This document shows positions 17,720 to 26,344 of a DNA stretch of 64,000 bases, in pieces. The stretch is from the NCBI RefSeq assembly GCF_031456295.1, contig NZ_JAVDUJ010000001.1, positions 310,001 through 374,000 of the forward strand, in the 5' to 3' direction. Numbering within the stretch: the first letter of the stretch is position 1; the number at the start of each line of letters is the position of its first letter. The notes under the pieces are model-generated. The model ran no database searches. It was not told the origin of the DNA and saw only the letters and a list, made by a program, of their open reading frames with translations. Both the position numbers and the translations under genes were made by a program. The stretch comes from Arcanobacterium_A hippocoleae. Its GTDB lineage: Bacteria; Actinomycetota; Actinomycetes; Actinomycetales; Actinomycetaceae.

Positions 17720-18751
17720 ATGTCTCACAAATTCCGCTCCCTTAGCTGCATACTTGCGATAATGCTAGCTCTCACTGCATGTACTATTGGAAACACTGGC
17801 AAGACTGATGTCAATTCCGAACAAAATACTGGTAAAGCAAGTGCTACCAAGCTCACCGTAGGATTAACATATATCCCAGATATTCAATTTTCGCCATTAT
17901 ATGTAGCAGCTGCGAAAGGTTATTTCCAAGAGGCAGGTCTTGATGTTAATTTGCGTCATCATGGACCTCAGGAAACACTCTTTGGTGCATTGCAAGCCGG
18001 CGAAGAAGACATCGTCTTTGCCGGTGGCGATGAAATGATGCAGGCACGTTCCACCGGAATTGATGTCGTAAACTGGGCGACGATGTATCAACAGTACCCG
18101 GTTTTGCTAATTGCGCCGAAAGCCGCACAGATTAAATCTTGGTCAGATCTTGCCGGAAAGAAAGTCGGGCTTCCAGGTCCATACGGCGAAAATTATTACG
18201 GCTTACTTGCGGCATTGCAGATTCATGGATTAACCGACAAAGTACAAATTGAATTTATTGGATATACACAAGCTGCCGCATTGCAGGCAAAAAGGGTTGA
18301 TGCAATCATTGGTTTTGCTAATAATGATCCGATCGCATTGCGCAATGCTGGTCTTGATGTGGTGAATATTGGACTTACTGACGGCACGCAACCACCACTG
18401 GTGGGAGTAGGATTCGGATCAATGAGCAACAATATCCATCCAGAGGTGTATCACAAATTCTTGCATTGTATTGAACGAGCAGTGCAAGAAGCAAGTGCAG
18501 ATCCTGAAACTGTCTTAACCATTACTGAAAAATATGTGCCGAGCCTGAGCGAAGCAACTGCCCGTAAAAATGCACGCGAAGTATTACAAGAAACGCTACG
18601 GCTTTATCGCGGAACAGGAGAGTTTGGGCAGCAGAATCCAACTATTTGGAAACAAATGGCTAAATTCCTGGCAGAAAATAATATTTTAGAAGGCCCCGTA
18701 GCAGCCGAAGAATCATATACGACGGCTGTACTTACTGCAGCAAGCAACTAG
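17720..18751 (+). CDS. ribY: Riboflavin-binding lipoprotein RibY (NMT1/THI5-like)
   Basis: 343 residues. A lipoprotein signal peptide ends in the lipobox LTAC with Cys21. The body is an NMT1/THI5-like periplasmic-type binding fold: KLTVGLTYIPDIQFSPLYVAAAKGYFQEAGLDV is the usual opening, and the protein captures a small ligand for the RibX permease. The lnt gene at 26345 could complete its lipid anchor. It starts 79 bases after ribX and shares the FMN-riboswitch transcript. Thiamine-precursor or sulfonate specificity occurs elsewhere in this family, but the riboswitch favours flavin. Confidence 0.85.
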   Translation: MSHKFRSLSCILAIMLALTACTIGNTGKTDVNSEQNTGKASATKLTVGLTYIPDIQFSPLYVAAAKGYFQEAGLDVNLRHHGPQETLFGALQAGEEDIVFAGGDEMMQARSTGIDVVNWATMYQQYPVLLIAPKAAQIKSWSDLAGKKVGLPGPYGENYYGLLAALQIHGLTDKVQIEFIGYTQAAALQAKRVDAIIGFANNDPIALRNAGLDVVNIGLTDGTQPPLVGVGFGSMSNNIHPEVYHKFLHCIERAVQEASADPETVLTITEKYVPSLSEATARKNAREVLQETLRLYRGTGEFGQQNPTIWKQMAKFLAENNILEGPVAAEESYTTAVLTAASN

Positions 18752-18755
18752 ACTT

Positions 18756-19913
18756 TTACCCACTGATTTCGGCAGCGAACTTTCCAGCCGCAGCTGCAGC
18801 AATAAATCCACTTGCATCCTGGCTAAAACTGCGTCCCATTGTGCGCAGCGAGTACGGACTGTTTTCCAGAATTGGAATCAGCTGTGCAATGTCTACCGAC
18901 TTCAGCTGCAATTGTTTGTATTGTGTTAGCTGCGCAAGATTTTTCTTTAGCTTCGCAAGAAAATCTGAATGAAGGAGGAAATTTCCAGCAGAATCCTGAG
19001 CTTGCGCAAGTTCATGAAGTGCAGGCACGATAATGCTGCATTCAACATTCACAAGATCTTTCAAGATTCGTAACGAGTGATGCGAAATGCCATAGTGCCG
19101 TCCGCGTTTATCTGCATTTGATAAACGCAACGCAGCGATCGGGCGTCCGTTTAAAATGCCCGCTGCATTCAATGCTTCACCGATTTGTGTACCAGAAAAT
19201 CCCCATTTCGTGCCAGTACCAAGGTTTCCCGGGCCTTGCGCCACCACCGTGATATCTGCATTCCACACGTGTTTTGCAGCAAGTAGCGCCGTATATATAT
19301 TTACTGCCTCCAGTTTGCCACCAAAAGCCTGCCCTGCAGTGATCGTGCCCAGGATCGCACCGTCCGCTTCTAGTTGCGCAGCTACCTGGGAAAACCATGC
19401 TGGTAATGCTCCACCATCGGTCATCACGTAAGCGATCCGTTTGCGCGGAGAAACTGATTGAATACCGAGCACAATAGCTGGCAATGCAGAATGTAGATCT
19501 GCGCAAATAACTGGCATTTGCTTGATATCGTCAGCATCAGCAAGTAAGTGATGATAGTCTGATTCTTGCTCATCGACGCCTTGTACCATGAATTGCGTTG
19601 GAGTGTAACGCGCCTTCATTAGATGCCCTGGTTGCGGCGGCGGATCAGCGGGTAGACAAGAAGTATTTGCGACAACAAAAAGATATCCACCTGTCCCTAA
19701 ACCCTTCTGCACGGCTGCTGTCGACAGTAGTACAATATCGCCGATATGTACTTCTCCGGTGATTGGACGATAGGCAAGAGCCTGATGCGTCTGCAATTGC
19801 TTTGTACTATCAAGTTCACTTGCATCTGTGTCAAGTAGTTGCACTTGCAGTTCAACTGCTTCGCTCCAACTACGTCCAAGTGAAATTACTTTTCCTCGTC
19901 GCCAAATCATCAT
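18756..19913 (-). CDS. DUF3866 family protein
   Basis: About 385 residues from ATG 19913; a TTG at 19952 would add 13. It matches the DUF3866 family found beside pafBC in many actinobacteria; no biochemical function is established. Gly-rich segments (VLLSTAAVQKGLGTGGY and VAQGPGNLGTGTKWGFSG) and MTDGGALPAWFSQ are notable. The gene converges on ribY with four bases between stops and no obvious terminator. It diverges from pafB with only 22 bases between chosen starts, a gap that holds a palindrome. Confidence 0.75.
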   Translation of the reverse strand: MMIWRRGKVISLGRSWSEAVELQVQLLDTDASELDSTKQLQTHQALAYRPITGEVHIGDIVLLSTAAVQKGLGTGGYLFVVANTSCLPADPPPQPGHLMKARYTPTQFMVQGVDEQESDYHHLLADADDIKQMPVICADLHSALPAIVLGIQSVSPRKRIAYVMTDGGALPAWFSQVAAQLEADGAILGTITAGQAFGGKLEAVNIYTALLAAKHVWNADITVVAQGPGNLGTGTKWGFSGTQIGEALNAAGILNGRPIAALRLSNADKRGRHYGISHHSLRILKDLVNVECSIIVPALHELAQAQDSAGNFLLHSDFLAKLKKNLAQLTQYKQLQLKSVDIAQLIPILENSPYSLRTMGRSFSQDASGFIAAAAAGKFAAEISG

Positions 19914-19928
19914 AAGTACATCGTACTT
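19914..19928. promoter_or_regulatory. Palindrome between the DUF3866 gene and pafB
   Basis: AAGTAC-ATC-GTACTT, a perfect 6+3+6 inverted repeat in the 22-base gap between the two divergent starts. Position and symmetry suggest an operator for a dimeric regulator controlling both genes. There is no direct evidence of binding. Confidence 0.4.
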
Positions 19929-19935
19929 CACTAGA

Positions 19936-21060
19936 ATGGAAGCTATGGTCAAGCAGACAACCTCACTTACGAGTCAACGTCGAATTACTTTGCAGATTTT
20001 CTTACAAAGTAATCTCCGGGTGACGGCTGAGCAGATTGCAAATTTACCGATTTATCGCGCGCTGGAGCTGACGGATGCAGCATTGAAAAATCGCATTCAC
20101 GAGGATCTGAAAATTCTTCGCGAGTCGGGGATCGATGTAGTAAATCACCAAATATCCGGTACGCATTATTTTTCGATTGATACTAGTGATGAGATTCCGT
20201 TAGATATTCCTCCTGGATTTGATGCAACCCTATTGCGGACGATTTTGCGCTATCATTCGGATTTTACGCAGGTACAATTTGCGATGTCGGGGGTACAAAA
20301 ACTACTTGCAGAGGCGAATCCTGCGGATCAGAAATCTGTTCATCGCGCACAGGTAGTTGCAAACTTGCCAAAAGGCGGGTTCATTCCACAAATCGCTCGC
20401 GCAATTGCGCGAGGAAACGGAATCAGCTTTGATTACTATTCCGTCAACGCACAAGAACCAAAGCGTTACACAGTGGTACCACGCGCATTAGTGCCGCATT
20501 TTGAGTCATTCTATCTATATGGATATAAAGTGCTAAATCATTCGAATGCGGAATTGATCATCGCGCCAGATGAACGTATCTTCCGTACATCGCGTATTCT
20601 CACCAGCCCAAGTGAATTTATCTTGCCGGCAAATTTTTCGCTTCCCAAGCAGCCTCGCTTAATGCCGCAAAGATCCACTTCGACTGCTTACAAGCAGCAT
20701 AGGTACACATCAAATACGCAAGAGCGTTCAGATACCCCGGATAGTCCGGTGCAATTTAACCATTTCGCTACTGCATCTGCAGTCGTTCGGATCCGGCAGG
20801 AGAAAGCAATTCCATTGCGCGCTATTGCGCAAAAAATTCTCCCCCAAAATACTCAAGATGCGATCAACTTTGATTATTTCAAACTGCCCCAGATGTATCC
20901 AGAAGATCTTTTTGAACTGCTTTGTTTCTACGGCAACGATGTAGAGTTGATAGCTCCACAAGCACTCCGCAATGAGTTTATTACACGTTTGACACAGCTT
21001 GCACATTATACAAGCGCAGATTTGATACAAACACCGTCTCAGCACAGTTCGGCGCAGTAA
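19936..21060 (+). CDS. pafB: PafB, WYL-domain subunit of the DNA-damage regulator
   Basis: 374 residues from ATG 19936; ATG 19945 is an alternative. The N-terminal winged helix (SLTSQRRITLQIFLQSN...) is followed by a WYL-type ligand-binding domain with FDYYSVNAQEPKRYTVVPRALV. PafB and PafC form a heterodimer that activates a LexA-independent DNA-damage response. The frame is open 36 codons further upstream, but that part overlaps the divergent gene. A TAGAAT at 19932-19937 would fit leaderless transcription from 19945. Confidence 0.88.
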   Translation: MEAMVKQTTSLTSQRRITLQIFLQSNLRVTAEQIANLPIYRALELTDAALKNRIHEDLKILRESGIDVVNHQISGTHYFSIDTSDEIPLDIPPGFDATLLRTILRYHSDFTQVQFAMSGVQKLLAEANPADQKSVHRAQVVANLPKGGFIPQIARAIARGNGISFDYYSVNAQEPKRYTVVPRALVPHFESFYLYGYKVLNHSNAELIIAPDERIFRTSRILTSPSEFILPANFSLPKQPRLMPQRSTSTAYKQHRYTSNTQERSDTPDSPVQFNHFATASAVVRIRQEKAIPLRAIAQKILPQNTQDAINFDYFKLPQMYPEDLFELLCFYGNDVELIAPQALRNEFITRLTQLAHYTSADLIQTPSQHSSAQ

Positions 21061-21072
21061 GGAGTATAAATC

Positions 21073-22098
21073 ATGGATTTGACCCTTTCTCGAAAACTCT
21101 CAATACTTGCATATTTAGCTGCTCAAGGTCCGATACCATTACGCGAACTTGCGCTCCATTATCACCTTACGCCAGAAGCAATGCACCGTGAATTACGCGA
21201 TTTATTTCTGGTGGAATTGACTCAGGCTGGCGGATATGAATGCCCGATCGATCTTGATTTTAGTGAATCTTATTCAATCAACGATTATGTATCTTTACAA
21301 CTTGAGTCTGCACGTACATTAAGTAAATTACATCTGGGTTTCGATGAGGTAATCACTGTACTGGCATGGATCGACTATTTATTGCCAATCGCTGACGATC
21401 AGCAGCATACAGCTTTACTTTCATTGCGCGATTTAATCTGTGCCGGATTGGCAAAAAGCGGCTACCAGCAAGCAACCTGGCCTGTTCCAAGTAACACTCT
21501 GAATCGTACCGAAATCGAAAAACTTAATCTTGCGATGGCACGCCAGCACGATGTGCAATTCGCATATTGGAAAGCTGCCACAGAAAATTCGGGTGCCTCA
21601 TCCCATTTAGTTACTGGTACGCCACTTGAATTTATCGCTACCCGTCAGCCAGCGATACATCTGCATACAGCTGAAGGAATTCGCACATATCGGCTTGATC
21701 GCATCACTGACGTTGCGGTCATTAAAGCCCGTCGAAATCGGAAAGATTTAAATACTGCACGCTCGCTTGCACGCAAAGAGCAGATTTCGTTTACCGGCGG
21801 AAAGCTCATTTTAAAATGCACGCCACAAGCCCAATGGATCATCGATGCATATCCCGAAATCGAGATCATTAGTGACACCGATACTCGCACCAGTGCGCAT
21901 GATTCATCTGCAACAACTCCTCACTTTATCCGCCTAAAAATCAGTTATGCGAATACTGCGAGTTTATTTGCAATATTGATGCGACTAGGAAAGCAAATAC
22001 TGGAAATCGAAGCGGGATCGGTAACTGATAAGATTGGATTATATGCGAGGAAAATTCTTGATATTTATCCAGACGGTTTCTCAGCAAGCTCGAACTAA
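21073..22098 (+). CDS. pafC: PafC, WYL-domain subunit of the DNA-damage regulator
   Basis: 341 residues, 12 bases after pafB, with a GGAG site before ATG 21073. It has an N-terminal helix-turn-helix (LRELALHYHLTPEAMHRELRDL), then a WYL domain including VQFAYWKAATENSG and the RTYRLDRITDVAV strand, then a WCX-type C-terminus. It acts with PafB. No Pup-proteasome gene is visible in the window, which is usual for the LexA-independent role. Confidence 0.88.
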   Translation: MDLTLSRKLSILAYLAAQGPIPLRELALHYHLTPEAMHRELRDLFLVELTQAGGYECPIDLDFSESYSINDYVSLQLESARTLSKLHLGFDEVITVLAWIDYLLPIADDQQHTALLSLRDLICAGLAKSGYQQATWPVPSNTLNRTEIEKLNLAMARQHDVQFAYWKAATENSGASSHLVTGTPLEFIATRQPAIHLHTAEGIRTYRLDRITDVAVIKARRNRKDLNTARSLARKEQISFTGGKLILKCTPQAQWIIDAYPEIEIISDTDTRTSAHDSSATTPHFIRLKISYANTASLFAILMRLGKQILEIEAGSVTDKIGLYARKILDIYPDGFSASSN

Positions 22099-22174
22099 CT
22101 CTGATTCCGTCAGGCAAAAGAAAAATTGATATTCAGTGCCGCAACTGCCATCGCTACTATGAAAGGAATAGCTA

Positions 22175-22564
22175 ATGGCTTGGAAGATCTTAATCGTAGG
22201 GCTTTTCGTGCTTGCGATATATTTTGGCTATCAGGTATTTCTCCTGGTGCGTGCGCTAAAAAAGCTGGCGCATGCGGCTTCTGGATTCGGCGCCGCATTT
22301 TCTCCTTATGCCACTGCGCATTTGCGCAAATACGTTGCCAGCCGAAGTGTCTGGGAAGATCCGCAGCGGATTGTTGCAGCGCTTGCTGTGCACGCACAGA
22401 TCAAGGATACTCGGCAATGCAATCGCCAACGGCGTTTCACACTCGCTACCGATCGTTGGATGCAGAGTGATTCAGCTAGCTATTCGCGTATCGATACACC
22501 AGCACGGATGCAGGCGAAAAACTATCGCGCGGCACGCAAAGAAAACTTACGAACTGAAAAATAG
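22175..22564 (+). CDS. Single-span membrane protein of unknown function
   Basis: 129 residues; AAAGGA precedes ATG 22175. One N-terminal membrane helix (residues about 4-28), then a basic, polar cytoplasmic region. It occupies the position where many actinobacteria carry tatA, between pafC and tatC, but the amphipathic helix with FG motif that marks TatA is not evident, and no tatC follows. Not recognised otherwise. Confidence 0.6.
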   Translation: MAWKILIVGLFVLAIYFGYQVFLLVRALKKLAHAASGFGAAFSPYATAHLRKYVASRSVWEDPQRIVAALAVHAQIKDTRQCNRQRRFTLATDRWMQSDSASYSRIDTPARMQAKNYRAARKENLRTEK

Positions 22565-22618
22565 CAATTCACGGCATAAAGTGAACGTGTTCGATTGCAT
22601 AATTAAATGGAGTAACGG

Positions 22619-23530
22619 TTGATTATTGGTATCTCATTGAATCCTGAATCGGGTAAAGGCCGCGGTTCCCGGTACCGACGCGAAATTTTCCAGATATTAA
22701 GCACCTACGATGTAAAAGTTGTTGAACTGGTAGCCGATAGCGCTGAACAACGGTTGCTTCGGATTCGTACAGCTGTGCAGACTCGCGAAATTGACGCACT
22801 GATCGTAGCCGGTGGTGACGGTATGATTCACTTAGCGGTAGCAGCGACGGCTGGTTCAAATATTCCGCTTGGAATCGTTGCAATCGGTACTGGAAATGAT
22901 ATTGCGCGCGAATTCATGCTTCCTTCGCATCACATCGAAGGATCACTACAACAGATCATGACGGCTTTTCTGACACAAAAATTCTATCTCGCAGATGTTT
23001 TAGAAATTACTTCTCGTGCAGAAACGCATTATGCACTTGCGATTGCAAGTGTGGGAATTGATGCGGACGTGAATCAACGCGCAAATCAGATGTCGTGGCC
23101 AAAGGGAAATTTGCGATATCTGCGCGCGATCCCTCCAGCGTTGAAATCTTTTCAACCTTATGGTGTAAAACTGACAATTGATGGGGTCGTAAAATCGGGT
23201 TCGATCACGCTTTTGTCGATCGCTAATACGCGTTATTTTGGTGGCGGGCTCAATATTGCTCCAGATGCTTTACCAAATGATGGCTTACTCGATTTAGTTT
23301 TAGTTGGCGGATTAAAAATGCGTACTATTGGTGGTTTACTGTCCCGGTTAATGTTTGAGCGCCATACTTTGCATCCTTTTGTGCATACGCGGCGGATCAA
23401 GTCGGTACTGATCGAACCAGATTTGAGCTGCGGGGCACAGCCGCCAGCATTAATGGCCGACGGCGAATATATCTGCGAATTACCTGCAAAAATCAATGTT
23501 TTGCCGGGCGCTTTACAGCTTGCAATGTGA
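22619..23530 (+). CDS. Diacylglycerol kinase-family lipid kinase
   Basis: 303 residues. The catalytic-domain signature GGDGM (65-69, usually GGDGT) and the GTGNDIAREF nucleotide loop (90-99) are visible. The C-terminal half has IANTRYFGGGLNIAPDA and the ALMADGE segment of the family. Likely phosphorylates diacylglycerol or a related lipid or sphingoid base at the membrane. The start is TTG 22619 after GGAG. It abuts helY without a gap. Confidence 0.85.
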   Translation: MIIGISLNPESGKGRGSRYRREIFQILSTYDVKVVELVADSAEQRLLRIRTAVQTREIDALIVAGGDGMIHLAVAATAGSNIPLGIVAIGTGNDIAREFMLPSHHIEGSLQQIMTAFLTQKFYLADVLEITSRAETHYALAIASVGIDADVNQRANQMSWPKGNLRYLRAIPPALKSFQPYGVKLTIDGVVKSGSITLLSIANTRYFGGGLNIAPDALPNDGLLDLVLVGGLKMRTIGGLLSRLMFERHTLHPFVHTRRIKSVLIEPDLSCGAQPPALMADGEYICELPAKINVLPGALQLAM

Positions 23531-26299
23531 GTGATGTTGATGTTGTATCAAGATTTAATTGCGCATTTTGCAGATGTCTACCGTGAAAGAGGGATTTTTC
23601 TTGACGATTTTCAACAAGCAGCAATTACGGCGCTTACACAAGATTCAGATGTCTTAGTAAGTGCACCGACAGGCGCAGGAAAAACGGTAGTTGCAGAATT
23701 TGCAATTGAGCTTGCCTTCGCACGCGAATTGCGCTGTGTCTATACTGCTCCGATCAAAGCGCTTTCAAACCAAAAATATCGGGAATTATCTGAGCGATAC
23801 GGGCAGGCGCAAATTGGATTATTGACTGGTGATACTGTAATTAATCGCGATGCACAAATTCTCGTGGTTACTACTGAAGTGCTGCGAAATATGCTTTTCG
23901 CCCAGGATTCTTCGTTGCATGATATTGGTTACGTAGTTTTGGATGAAGTACATTATCTGGGAGATAAATCGCGCGGACCAGTATGGGAAGAATTGATTTT
24001 GCAACTCCCACAAGATACTCGTTTGGTGGCGCTCTCTGCCACGATCGCGAATTCGGCTGAATTTACTGCTTGGCTGCGCACGGTACGTCCGGCAGTAACG
24101 TTTGTAGAATCAAAAATACGCCCGGTGCCACTATCGCAGGCAATGCTGAATCGTGGAAAGTTAATCGAGCTTTATCGGAATACCCAAAGACACATATCGG
24201 TAAATTCGCCGCAGGATACTGCAGTCTCGCAGCCTGACAGTCAATTTGAGCTGCAAGCTGTACAGCGTGCAATCGAATCTGAGAATCAGCGAAGTAATCG
24301 GGAAGGACGGGATCTCCGGCGGGGGCGGGGGAGTAATGGAAAACGGCTTTCTGCTGTATTTCGGAAAAAGATCGCACTCCAATTACGGAATCTGGAGCTG
24401 CTGCCAGCGATTGAGTTTATTTTTTCACGAAAAGGCTGTGATCAGGCAGTGCAGGATCTACTTGAGCGTGAAGTCTCTTTTACCACTGACGCTCAGCGCA
24501 AAATCATTCGCAAGAAGCTTGGGCATTTGCGTCGTGCGCTAAATGCGGAAGAACGTAAGGCAATCCAGTTTGGACTCTGGGAGAAAGCAATTCTTCGCGG
24601 TTTCGCAGCACACCATGCGGGGATGTTTCCAGCATTGAAAGAGTTGATTGAGGAGCTGACAGCTGCTGGGTTCCTCTCACTGATTTATGCTACTGGCACT
24701 CTTGCACTGGGAATCAATATGCCAGTACGTACTGTAGTTTTAGAGGAACTTTATAAATGGAATGGTGATTCTTTCGAAGATCTCTCTGGTACCGAATATA
24801 CACAGTTGATTGGGAGAGCTGGTCGGCGGGGTAAGGATCAGCTCGGGACGGCAGTGATTTTGGCTCGTCCGCATACGGATATTGAATTACTGGCAAAGCT
24901 CAGCAGTGGGGAACTTGAACGGTTAAACTCAGTATTTTTTCCGTCATACAATACTGTTGTGAATTTGATTGGGAATTATGGATATCGCGATGCCCGATTG
25001 ATTATGGGGACTTCCTTTGCACAGTACCAGTTAAACTCGCAATTAGGGGAGATCCAGGGAAAGCTTGCCCGGATTTCGCGAAAAATTCATGCTCATTCTG
25101 CTGACCTTGCCACGCTCTGCCAAAAAGGTAATTTGCCTCAGTATTTAGAATTACGCATGAAAGCAGGGAGAGCTTCAAAAGCTGCACGGAGGAAGGCAAA
25201 ATCTGAATATCGTCGATCTATTGCAGCATCTTGGCGCGAAATGCAAAATGGAATACTTTATGCAATCGCTTTAGCTGGGGAAGTTACTTATGGGGTAGTG
25301 CTTTCACATAATGAGCGTCGGGCGCGGATCATCTCATTGTATGGCGATTTAGAGTGGATTTATGCGAATCAGGTGAGTGCGCCGTTACGTAATCTTGGTG
25401 AATTTTTGTTACCGCACGGGCTTTCTCCAAAGCAGGCTGCAGCAAGGGAAATAATTTCGCAAAAACTCTTTCGGCAGCTTTCTGAACGAATTGAATTAGA
25501 GCAGGATGCCGATCTGATTGGTGCGCAGGATCGTTTTGCAGTGCGGGAAACGCCGGAATTATTGGCACATCCAGTGCATCATTGTCGAGATTTAGCAGCA
25601 CATCTTATTGTTGCCGAAGAATATTTATCGCTTGTGAATCGGCGCCAAGCCTTGGAAGCAAAGGCAGATGCTTCTCATGATTCGATTGCGCGGCAATTTG
25701 ATGCAGCAGCGCAAGTGCTGAAAAAGTTGGGTTTTCTGCAGTCTGATACAGATATTTCTATTCGTAAAACTGATACTGGGGTTTTATCAAGCCAAAACAA
25801 TCCTGATTGTGAATTGCGGTTGGGGATTGGTGGTGATTTTTTGCGTGCGATACACACAGAAAATGATTTGCTCCTGGCGCTTTGTTTGAATGAGTCGGTG
25901 CTGCATGAACTTAACGCAGCACAATTTGCTGGAATTTGTGCCGGTTTCTTAGGAGATAAGCGGATTAGTAAGCTTCCAATAGCTGATCCAAAATTACGAG
26001 CCGCCTGGAAAAGAATTGATGCTAATTATTGGTTCTTACGCGATTTGGAGGCAAAGCATGGAATTGATTTAACCGCTGAACCAAATTCTTCGGGAGTACA
26101 GCTTTTTACTCTCTGGGCTGATGGCGCAACGCTACCTGCAATCTTGAAATTTGGTCGGATTGAAGTAGGCGATTTTATTGGTAGTACTCGGCGCTTACTT
26201 GATTTACTCAGTCAACTCGCTCGTGCAGGTGCAGATAGTTGGATTGGAAAGCGCGCAGATACGGCGATCCATTTGATCCGTCGCTGGGATTGGCTTTAG
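23531..26299 (+). CDS. helY: Ski2-like DEVH-box RNA helicase HelY
   Basis: 922 residues. Walker A SAPTGAGKT (44-52), motif Ia YTAPIKALSNQKY, DEVH (138-141), SAT (VALSATIA) and the ARLIGRAGRRG-type motif VI (QLIGRAGRRG) are present, followed by a C-terminal Ski2/Mtr4-type helical region (DSHCT-like). The actinobacterial family is thought to unwind RNA. The exact start is uncertain: GTG 23531, ATG 23534 and ATG 23540 all follow the preceding stop. Confidence 0.9.
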   Translation: MMLMLYQDLIAHFADVYRERGIFLDDFQQAAITALTQDSDVLVSAPTGAGKTVVAEFAIELAFARELRCVYTAPIKALSNQKYRELSERYGQAQIGLLTGDTVINRDAQILVVTTEVLRNMLFAQDSSLHDIGYVVLDEVHYLGDKSRGPVWEELILQLPQDTRLVALSATIANSAEFTAWLRTVRPAVTFVESKIRPVPLSQAMLNRGKLIELYRNTQRHISVNSPQDTAVSQPDSQFELQAVQRAIESENQRSNREGRDLRRGRGSNGKRLSAVFRKKIALQLRNLELLPAIEFIFSRKGCDQAVQDLLEREVSFTTDAQRKIIRKKLGHLRRALNAEERKAIQFGLWEKAILRGFAAHHAGMFPALKELIEELTAAGFLSLIYATGTLALGINMPVRTVVLEELYKWNGDSFEDLSGTEYTQLIGRAGRRGKDQLGTAVILARPHTDIELLAKLSSGELERLNSVFFPSYNTVVNLIGNYGYRDARLIMGTSFAQYQLNSQLGEIQGKLARISRKIHAHSADLATLCQKGNLPQYLELRMKAGRASKAARRKAKSEYRRSIAASWREMQNGILYAIALAGEVTYGVVLSHNERRARIISLYGDLEWIYANQVSAPLRNLGEFLLPHGLSPKQAAAREIISQKLFRQLSERIELEQDADLIGAQDRFAVRETPELLAHPVHHCRDLAAHLIVAEEYLSLVNRRQALEAKADASHDSIARQFDAAAQVLKKLGFLQSDTDISIRKTDTGVLSSQNNPDCELRLGIGGDFLRAIHTENDLLLALCLNESVLHELNAAQFAGICAGFLGDKRISKLPIADPKLRAAWKRIDANYWFLRDLEAKHGIDLTAEPNSSGVQLFTLWADGATLPAILKFGRIEVGDFIGSTRRLLDLLSQLARAGADSWIGKRADTAIHLIRRWDWL

Positions 26300-26344
26300 T
26301 TTTCACACAAAAGTCTTCAAAATAGCAGTGAAATCAGTTAGGGT

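Noticed and set aside
22583..22592. GAACGTGTTC palindrome upstream of the lipid-kinase gene, considered as a LexA box
   Set aside because: The half sites are separated by two bases, not the four required for the actinobacterial SOS box.
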